64,000 nucleotides of DNA. Source: Rhinopithecus roxellana (lineage: Eukaryota > Chordata > Mammalia > Primates > Cercopithecidae). The position numbers were made by a program, and so were the translations under genes. Under the pieces are notes generated by a model that was not told the DNA's origin, ran no database searches, and saw only the letters and a program-made list of their open reading frames with translations. Positions 56,214 through 64,000 of the stretch are shown here, one piece after another. The stretch is from NCBI RefSeq assembly GCF_007565055.1, contig NC_044551.1, positions 91,790,089-91,854,088 of the forward strand. Reading direction: 5' to 3'. Numbering within the stretch: the stretch's first letter is position 1; each line of letters begins with the position of its first letter.

Positions 56214-58395
56214 AAATAAAATAAAATAATAAAGATACAATTAATATAATATATAAAAGATAATAAATATAATAAAATAAAAATAGCAATATGTAATCTA
56301 ACACTTAAATCAAAGATCAGTGGGCATGTGAAAAAAAAAAACAAGCCATGTGATAAAATCACAAAGGGTGAGTGCCTGAGATGAGGCGTAGGAAAGCAGA
56401 AAGGGAAAATCCCCTGCAAGGTGGAAGCTTTACCTGCCTCACAATCCTGCTAACTGCTAGCTGTGCTTTACCTAGATTCAGCCTAATGCATCATGTCACC
56501 CTGTCCCTCCTTTAACTCTCACAGTCCACACAAGAAACACTACAAAGCCATTTCACAGCAAACCCTATCAGACCGTGCCACTTTCATGTACCACCCAGTG
56601 TGGGATACATGTGCATTTTGTGAAATTATTCTGACATTTAGATTCTTTTAAAAAGAATTGTGTGGCCCACTTTTTCATCCCACAATATTACAGAAAAGAA
56701 AACTAACTTGATTCCTCCCTTCCAGCTTCAAATTAAACCTAGTGATCAATGAACTATTGTTTTATCAATCCTTCCTGGATAATGTTCACACCATAATATT
56801 AAATTAGAAAAAGAAGACATCTAATTTCCCTCACCTATAAAAGTTATATGATCTTTCTGCTCATGTTCAATTTGCATCAGTCCATTGAGTCACAAGTGTT
56901 CCAACTCCAATCTAATCGTAATGTGTCATTATTACAGGAGCGCCTCATTCTGAAGGAATAAGGTGTTCTGCATAAGAGGAGTCCCAGATAACTCAAGTTT
57001 GCTATTTGAGCACAGGAACTTTATTGTGTTATTTAAATGCAGCTATTCTTACATGTATATAAATGTACATTTTTCTATTTAAATATATAGCCCGCATGGT
57101 CTTTGGGGGATAATAAGTTCTTTGTGTTTAATAATTGCCGTGGCAAGTGGTATTTCCATTCATCATAAAATCACTTATTTCATAAGTGGAGTTCTTCCAG
57201 GAACATGACACTCAATGTAATCAGATGAGGAGACAGGCAGAGACATTCTGAGGTTCAGCAGCAGCTCTGCTCCTGCTGAACTCAGGGCCTAAGGCCCCAC
57301 TGGCCAGTGGATGGAGTGAGCCCCTGGCATGGTCTTACCCGTTAGGACAGTGGCCTGCTCCCTGGACTCAGAGAAAAGCCTGACTATTCTTCTCCCATCT
57401 CTCTCACAGCCATTGCCATTCCTCTGGCCTCAGTCTCATGACCTTAATTCTATGTGCCCAATCTTTCTGTTCCCTAAATTCTCAACAAGGAAGCTGACAT
57501 CTCATCTCTTCCTGCCGGCCACTTGGCTGGCCAGCCTACGGCCTGGCTTGCTTTGGCTCACAGGCCCAGCACTGATCCCACCTGTTGGGAAAGGGCTGGG
57601 AAGGGGCAAGTGTTGGTCCTCGTAAGGCTGCTCCCTTGGCAATGAAGCAGTGTCACTTAAAAGAGGATGAGACACCACTAGTGACATATTCCCACCAGGG
57701 GCTTTGAGAACAGTCCCCCAGTTCTAACTGGCACGGAGTAAGCATCATTGTGTTAGCTCCAGCTAAATCCTCTGGGATCTGACAGACGCCAAATTTCTCT
57801 TCTGAGCATCCACATTTCCTGGCTGGATTCTGATACCGTTTATCTTCATCCATCACCTTTGCCAATATTTTGGCTACTTTGTTAGGCAATACCAGAGTGG
57901 AAAACTGCCACAGCCCCCTCATGTTTAGGGGGATGCTAGGTTTAGACGGAGTTACGTGACACACTTTTATTGCCAAAGGTTGCTTTAGTGCCTCACAGAC
58001 CTGCCGCGGAGGTCTGCCCAAAGGATTCGGGTGGCCCTGCTCAGACTGGTTCAGGGTCATTTTAGGACTCCGTGCCTGCCTGTGGATGGATCCCTTCTAC
58101 AACATCCCCACCAAGTGGTTGACCAGCCTCCACTCCGCATCTCCAGGAAGAAGGAACTATGCCCACAGGCAACACATTGTAACTTTTAAGGACTTTGTTA
58201 AGACGGTACTTTGTATTGAGCTTAAACTGAGCTCAAACTTCATGTCCCTTCAACATCCACCCAATGACCCTACTTTGCTCCCCAAAGCCAAGCAGAACAG
58301 GTTTACTTCCAGGGGAGCAACTGAGTGTAAGAAAGATCCAGTGCTCCTGTGTCTGGCTGTGACTCTAAGCAAGTTAACTATCCTTGGTTTAAAAA
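56214..58395. other. Unclassified, 2.2 kb
   Basis: AT-rich (TAAAA/ATAATA) to 56290, then apparently single-copy. The minus frame 57653-58060 (135 codons) has no stop and no repeat, but also no domain, paralogue or splice evidence I can see. 56310-56460 may be more of the MLT1 LTR. Confidence 0.35.
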
Positions 58396-58411
58396 GAAAA
58401 AAAAAAAAAAA

Positions 58412-58697
58412 GGCCAGGCACACTGGCTCACGCCTGTAATCCCAGCACTTTGGGAGGCCGAGGCGGGCGGATCACAAGGTCAGGAGATCAAGACCATCCT
58501 GGCTAACATGGTGAAACACCATCTCTACTAAAGATACAAAAAAAAAAAAAATTAGCCGGGTGTGGTGGCGGGCGCCTGTAGTCCCAGCTACTTGGGAGGC
58601 TGAGGCAGGAGAATGGTGTGAAACCAGGACTGGAGGTTGCAGTGAGCCGAGATCGAGCCACTGCACTCCGGCCTGGGAGACAGAGCGAGACTCCGTA
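58412..58697 (+). mobile_element. AluY-like with almost no 3' tail
   Basis: 'ggccaggcacactggctcac', 'gatcacaaggtcaggagatc' (AluY signature). The 3' end 'gagactccgt' is followed only by 'aaaagg'. A 16-nt A-run sits just upstream at 58396-58411. Confidence 0.92.
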
Positions 58698-59822
58698 AAA
58701 GGAAGACAGGCCTACGTCCCTGCGGAGAAGAGTATACAGTGCATGGAAACCTCTGGTACACAGTTGTGTCCACTACCTTCCTTTCTTCTGTATGGCAACC
58801 CTGCAAATATGTGAAAACATCTGTCATGCTACCTCCAAACATCCTCTCATCCAGAGTAAACATTCATGGCCTCTTTAATTGTGCCACCTAGGATATGTTT
58901 TCAAGGCACTGACCATCCAGAATGTATTTCTGTTGATCAGTGTGACTTCTGTTCCTTTTTTCTATTTCTAGTTTTTTATCTCATCCATTCTAAACCATTG
59001 TTAGTTTAGGGACAGGCCACACCAAAGGCATCCCCCATTGTGAACCAGGAAGGGGAGGCTCAGAGGAGACCCTGCCCAAGAAGACCTCCCCATGGAGGGA
59101 TGGTGCCAACTGTACCCCCAGTATAGGGGGTACAGGGACAGTGGAGTTTCTGGAGCCTGTTTAGTCAACCAGCTGGACTGTCATGCTAGAGGTATGGTTG
59201 GCCTCTTCCCGGCCATCCCACTGGAGAATCCTTTGGAAGTACGGCTCCCTCCACATCCTTTCCTAATGAGGACTAAGGAGATGATGGCTAGAGCTGGGAG
59301 AAGCGTGGACAGTGACAGGGCTTTGGACTGGGGGTGGCTCTTCTAAATTACCAGCTCCTATACTTGGCAACCCTACCTGCCAAGAACAGCAGTCGGAAAG
59401 TGACCTTGGTTTCCCTAATTCCTTTCTAATCCTGAGAAGTAGTCTCTTCCCCTATAAAGCTCCTTGTGGTGTGAGGATACGGCTGAGGCTATGCTGTGGC
59501 TCGCCCATACCCCTAAGAACAGGACGCCCTCCGGGGGGGACTGGTATTCCTCAGGAGCTGTCTGATCACCTGGCAAGTCTGGTCCAAACGCACAGCCTCT
59601 TGACTAGGTAGAGTTCCCCCAGACACCACTCCTAGGGGCTACTCTGTGAGTGGGGCTCCCTGCCCCGGGAAGTCTCCATCCCTCACATGCTCCAGACACA
59701 CCTTCCAGTCCTCTAGTCCTCTCCAGGTGGAGAGAGTAGCCTCACCAAGCCTGCACTGCACACTGTGGGTTCCCCTTGCCCCAGATTAGCCTTACAAGCC
59801 TCCTTCCTCCTTCAGGATGATG
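58698..59822. other. Unclassified interval
   Basis: No element recognised. Moderately GC-rich. Frames at 59092-59346 and 59312-59611 are unsupported. Confidence 0.35.
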
Positions 59823-60260
59823 TAGGGTGCAAATAACACAACATCCATGTAAAAGCAACTTATAACAACATGGGCTTATTACTTCACATAACAAGACATC
59901 TCGCAGTAGGAGGCTCAGGGTCAGTGCAGCAGCTCAGCAGCATCCCCAAGACTCAGGATCGTTTCATCTGTCTGCTCCACCAGCCTTGGCATCTTGGCTT
60001 CCATCTTCCATTTTCCCCACATGGTTACAGAGTGGCTGCTAAAGCTCCAGGCATTACTGTCTTACATAGCATGTTCAAAAATGGGAAGGATGCTTGCTCC
60101 TCATGTAACTCCTTCTATTAGCAACAAAAGCCTTTCCCATAGCTCCTAGCAGACGTCCCCTAAAATCTCATTGGTAGGAACCAGGTCACATGCCCACAGC
60201 CCACCCCAACACCCATGACAAAGGAGAATGGAATTGGGTAATTGATAGGGCCTCTCTTCC
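59823..60260 (-). repeat. Possible ancient LTR-type repeat
   Basis: 'tattacttcacataacaag', 'ctcagcagcatccccaag', 'atggttacagagtggctgc' and 'atctcattggtaggaacc' follow a recurrent old repeat pattern like the ERVL-type LTRs at 25152 and 35545, but class and ends are uncertain. Confidence 0.35.
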
Positions 60261-61501
60261 CTGAACACATCGACCCTGACACCTGAGAAACGGAGGGTTC
60301 TGCTAGCAAGACAGAGAGGCAGGCAGTGTCTGCACACCATCTTCATGGTCCCCTAGCGTCCATACTCCAGGACAGGCGAGCTGGGTCAGAGGCCTACATG
60401 TTACCGCACAGCCAGGTGAGAACAGCTCCATGGTCCAGGTGACTTCAGGTGCCTTAATGAAAGGCTGGTCACACTAAGGCACATAGGGCCCCAAGGGTAC
60501 TTCCTGTTCTTCTGTTTGTTGACTTAAGTAGACTCCTGAAGTATGCACTGCAATGACTATGAAGTTTTTCCCAGAATGTGCTCAGCCAGGAATAAGCTAA
60601 GAAATAAATGCAACGGCACAAGCTTGGAAGCTCCTGGACTTCAGAACACTTATTTCTTCACAGTCAGGTCTCCAACACCTTTGGCCACCGGGAAAAGTAC
60701 TTTGGCAGGTAATGGAATCCAGCGGCGTGGCTTAAATGTCAAAAACCTTGCATTTCTTCTATTCTGTTGAGCTGCAATATATGTTGTGCACACTATCTCC
60801 CAGCAATGGTGAACACAGTGTATCTGGAAGAAAGTCTCATTTCTTAACTCTTTTGAACTTGATCTCACGTGCACTTAATGGAGCTAAGCATTTGACAGAG
60901 TGTGAACAGCAGAACTAACCAAGGGTCTGAGGAGTCCACCTGAGACACCTGGGAAACACAGGGTTGCGTTCCTGGGGGTCATGCTTTTGGAGGAAGATAC
61001 ATTCAGATGGGAGTTTGCTTAAGTCATCAGCCCAAGTGTTCATGGAAATCCCCATTTCTGCTTATCACAGGTCCTGTTAGGCTATATCACTCCTAAACTA
61101 TACTTCTTTTGTTTTCAATTTTATCGAGTTAGCATTGGCCCCTGATTTCAATCTGTACCTGCATTTATAAAACCTACTTTTGACAGCCAACATAGTAGCT
61201 CTCATTCCCTAATTCGTGTCATGTACAAATTTGATCGATGTCCTTAATCTAATAACTGATAAAAAATTGAAATCAGCCAGTTAGAGAAGCCACACTAACC
61301 TCTGCAGGAAAATCTTTACTGTACAGTTTACTTAACAAGCCACAATTTCAAAAAGCAATTAAAGATCCTGCAGACTCCAAATCACAACGCTTCCATAACA
61401 CAGCCCGTTTGAGGTTGAGAGACAAGCATCATCTAATTCTTGTGAAACTAAGGGAGATACTCCAAATACGCTAAGTTATTAATAACTCTGCACAGAGCCT
61501 G
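60261..61501. other. Unclassified interval
   Basis: Minus frame 60650-60874 and overlapping plus frame 60543-60770 have no support. Nothing recognised. Confidence 0.35.
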
Positions 61502-61506
61502 ATGCC

Positions 61507-61847
61507 TGTATTAGTCTGTTTTCATGCTGCTGATAAAGATATACCTGAGACTGGGCAATTTACAAAATAAAGGGGTTTAATTGGACTGACAGTTCCACAT
61601 GGCTGAGGAGGCCTCACAATCAAGGCAAGGAGGGACAAGGGACATCTTACGTGGACAGTGGCAGCCAAAAGAGCTTGTGCAGGAAACTCCCCCTTACAAT
61701 AACCATCAGATCTCGTCAGACTGACTGTCATAAGAACAGCATGGGAAAGACCTGCCCCCATGACTCAATTACCTCCCACCGGGTCCCTCCCACAACACAT
61801 GGGAATTCAAGAGGAGATTTGGGTGGGGACACAGTCAAACCATATCA
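61507..61847 (-). repeat. MaLR 3' LTR (left in window)
   Basis: 'tgtattagtctgttttcatg' to 'cagtcaaaccatatca'. 341 bp. Directly followed by the internal 3' end text 'ttccatccctggcccctcc'. Confidence 0.93.
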
Positions 61848-61966
61848 TTCCATCCCTGGCCCCTCCCAAATCTCATACCCTCACATTTCAAAACCAATCA
61901 TACCTTCCCAACAGTCCTCCACAGTCTTATCTCATTTCAGCATTAGCTCAAAAGTCCACAATCCAA

Positions 61967-62137
61967 AGTCTCATGCCAGACAAGGCAATCCCTTCCACCT
62001 GTGAGTCTGCAAAATCAAACGCAAGTCTCATGCGAGACAAGGCAATCCCTTCCACCTGTGAGCCTGTAAAATCAAAAGCAAGTCTCATGCGAGACAAGGC
62101 AATCCCTTCCACCTGTGAGCCTGTAAAATCAAAAGCA
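61967..62137. repeat. 57-bp minisatellite, 3 copies, inside MaLR
   Basis: Units start 'agtctcatg' at 61967, 62024 and 62081 (period exactly 57). Units 2 and 3 appear identical. The plus strand gives a 19-residue periodic frame (SLMRDKAIPSTCEPVKSKA), which is incidental because the element runs on the minus strand. Confidence 0.92.
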
Positions 62138-63505
62138 AGTTAGAAACTTTCTAGATATAATGGGGGTACAGGCATTGGATAAATGAAGCCATTCCAAATG
62201 TGAGACGTGGGCCAAAACAAAGGGGCTACAGGCCCCATGCAAGTCCAAAATCCAGCAGAGCGGCAAATCTTAAAGCTCCAAAATTATCTCCTTTGACTCC
62301 ATGTCTCACATCCTGGTCACACTGATGCAGAAGGTGGGTTCCCATGGTCTTGGGCAGCTCCACCCCTGTTGCTTTGCAGAGTATAGCCTCCCTCCTGGCT
62401 GCTTTCATGGGCTGGTGTTGAGTGTCTGTGGCTTTTCCAGGTGCATAGTGTAAGCTGTCAGTGGATCTACCATTTTGGGGTAGGCCCTCTTCTCACAGCT
62501 CCACTAGGTGGTGCCCCAGTAAGGACTGTGTGTGGGGGCTCTGACCCCACATTTCCCTTCCGCACTGCCCTAGCAGTCCTCACTGCCCATGAGCACCCCG
62601 TCCCTGAAGTAAACTTTTGCCTGGGCATCCAGGTATTTCCATACATCTTCTGAAATCTAGGCAGAGGTTCCCAAACCTCAATTCTTGACTTCTGTGCACC
62701 CACAGGCTCAACACCACACAGAAGCTGCCAAGACTTGGGGCTTCCACCCTCTGAAGCAACAGCCCAAGCTTTACCTTGGCCCCTTTTAGTTTTGACTGGA
62801 GTGGCTGGGACACAGGGCACCAAGTCCCTAGAGTGCACACAGCACAGTGACCCTGGGCATGTACCACAAAACCATTTTCTCATAGGCCTTCAGGCCTGTG
62901 ATGGGAGGGGCCGCCATGAAGACCTCTGACGTGCCCTGGAGATATTTTCCGCATCGTCTTGGGGATTGACATTCAGCTCTTTGTTACTTATGCAAATTTC
63001 TGCATTCAGCTTCAATTTCCCCTCAGAAAATGTGTTTTTCTTTTCTATTACATTGTCATGCTGCAAACTTTCCAAACTTTTATGCTCTGCTTCCCTTATA
63101 AAACTGAATGCCTCTAACAGCATCCAAGTCACCTCTTGAATGCTTTGCTGCTTAGAAATTTCTTCTGCCAGATACCCTCAATCATCTCTCTCAAGTTCAA
63201 AGTTCCACAAATCTCTAGGGCAGAGGCAAAATGTCACCAGTCTCTTTGCTAAAACATAACAAGAGTCACCTTTGCTCCAGTTCCCAACAAGTTCCTCATC
63301 TTCATCTGAGACCACCTCAGCCTGCACCTTATTGTCCCTATCTCTATCAGGCTTTTGGTCAAAGCCATTCAACAAGTCTAAAGGAAGTTCCAAACTTTCC
63401 CATATTTTCCTGTCTTCTTCTGAGCCCTTCAAACTGTTCGAACCTCTGTCTGTTATCCAGTTCCAAAGTTGCTTCCACATTTTCGGGTATCTTTTCAGTA
63501 ACATA

Positions 63506-63520
63506 CCACTCCTGGCACCA
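63506..63520 (-). promoter_or_regulatory. MaLR primer-binding site
   Basis: On the minus strand 'tggtgccaggagtgg', a Leu-tRNA-type site six bases from the 5' LTR. Confidence 0.85.
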
Positions 63521-63526
63521 ATTTAC

Positions 63527-63838
63527 TATATTAGTCTGTTTTCACACTGCTGATAAAGACATACCTGAGACTGGGCAATTTACAAAAGAAAGAGGTTTAA
63601 TTGGACTTAAGTTCCATGTGGCTAGAATATCTTATGTGAATGGTAGCAGGCAAAAAGAGCTTGTGCAGGAAAATGCCCCCTTACAATAACCATCAGATCT
63701 CATGAGACTTACTCACTTTCACGAGAACAGCAAGGGAAAGACTTGCCCCCATAATTCAATTACCTCCCACTGGGTCCTTCCCACAACACGTGGGAATTCA
63801 AGATGACATTTGGGTAGGGACACAGCCAAACCATATCA
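63527..63838 (-). repeat. MaLR 5' LTR (right in window)
   Basis: 'tatattagtctgttttcaca' to 'cagccaaaccatatca'. It is 29 bp shorter than its partner, with a gap around 63615-63635 ('ggctagaatatc'). Confidence 0.93.
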
Positions 63839-63843
63839 ATGCC

Positions 63844-64000
63844 TCTATAAATTCACCAGGAACACTTCTAGAAAATGTTGAACACCTCCAAGGCCCCACA
63901 AAACCCTCCTCTACCCACATCTTCATGGCAAGGAGCTACCATGGATCCCCCTCCGAGTGTGCCCAGACCAGTTACAGGACTGGCTACAACAGAAGGCAAC
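63844..64000. other. Unclassified window end
   Basis: 157 bp with no recognised content, cut by the window edge. Confidence 0.4.

Larger units (their letters stand above)
61848..63526 (-). pseudogene. MaLR internal region (gag-like remnant)
   Basis: About 1.68 kb of THE1-int-like sequence containing 'ccaagacttggggcttcc' and 'tttggactgtggac'-type text in reverse. The minus frame 63178-63504 (108 codons) next to the PBS is at the position of the gag-like ORF start, acidic with DEDEE near the middle. Other frames (62467-62883) are antisense-side fragments. No complete protein remains. Confidence 0.8.
61502..63843 (-). mobile_element. Complete THE1/MST-type MaLR provirus with TSDs
   Basis: LTR (61507-61847), internal region, LTR (63527-63838), all in reverse. 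Perfect 5-bp duplication 'atgcc' at 61502-61506 and 63839-63843. Total ~2.33 kb, as expected for THE1. MaLRs are non-autonomous and were presumably mobilised by ERVL enzymes. The internal frames on both strands are broken. Confidence 0.94.

Noticed and set aside
60543..60874. Overlapping 75- and 74-codon frames on both strands
   Set aside because: Short, overlapping in antisense, no similarity recognised.
61967..62137. CRISPR-like array
   Set aside because: The units abut with no variable spacers, in a primate retroelement; it is a minisatellite.
61760..62143. Plus-strand repeat protein with KAIPSTCE units
   Set aside because: Antisense reading of a 57-bp minisatellite in a minus-strand MaLR.
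1..64000. A previously undescribed multi-gene system
   Set aside because: No conserved gene cluster or RNA gene is visible; the interesting structures are transposon rearrangements and repeats, reported separately.

Overview
This is non-coding primate DNA, and I found no exon or RNA gene I would defend. It is densely packed with Alu, L1, MIR and LTR elements. The lineage is probably an Old World monkey (macaque, baboon or relative). The youngest Alu (27407-27711, perfect 17-bp target duplication) has the sub-family bases I associate with the cercopithecid AluYRa group: 'ggctcaagcc', 'ggcgggaacccggg' and 'gatccggccac', where human AluY has 'ggcgtgaacc' and 'gatcgcgccac'. A second AluY at 54075 also has 'ggcgggaacccggg'.

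Layout. 1-9.9 kb: an MLT1 LTR, mostly unclassified sequence, one MIR, a 42-bp x 3 minisatellite, one AluS, a 76-bp tandem duplication and an old L1 3' end. 9.97-13.1 kb: a primate L1PA whose 5' UTR is fused directly to ORF2 by a roughly 3-kb internal deletion. 13.6-17.2 kb: two adjacent Alus, then an older L1 split by two Alus and by a young 5'-truncated L1 with a perfect 17-bp duplication. 17.7-18.2 kb: a partial LTR12 (HERV9) LTR with five CCAAT boxes spaced exactly 24 bp. 18.6-26.6 kb: Alus, MIR, old L1 pieces, MLT1 and ERVL-type LTRs, and a ~95-bp inverted duplication. 26.6-34.7 kb: a complete but decayed ERV-L provirus (LTR, Leu-tRNA PBS, gag, pro, RT, RNase H, integrase, dUTPase, LTR; no env), interrupted by three Alus and an MST LTR. 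34.7-35.9 kb: an older ERVL-type element in the opposite orientation. 35.9-46.1 kb: mostly unclassified sequence with a THE1/MST LTR, Alus and an old L1.

46.1-50.1 kb: a long old L1 interrupted by Alus and by a 5'-truncated MaLR flanked by a 202-bp direct duplication of L1 sequence. 50.1-61.5 kb: Alus, an MLT1 remnant and otherwise unclassified sequence. 61.5-63.84 kb: a complete THE1/MST-type MaLR provirus with matching 5-bp duplications and a 57-bp x 3 internal tandem repeat.

Nothing here works as an operon or pathway. The content is layered transposition, and insertions, target duplications and nesting give a relative history. All subfamily names are by eye from remembered consensus features; RepeatMasker would be the deciding test.
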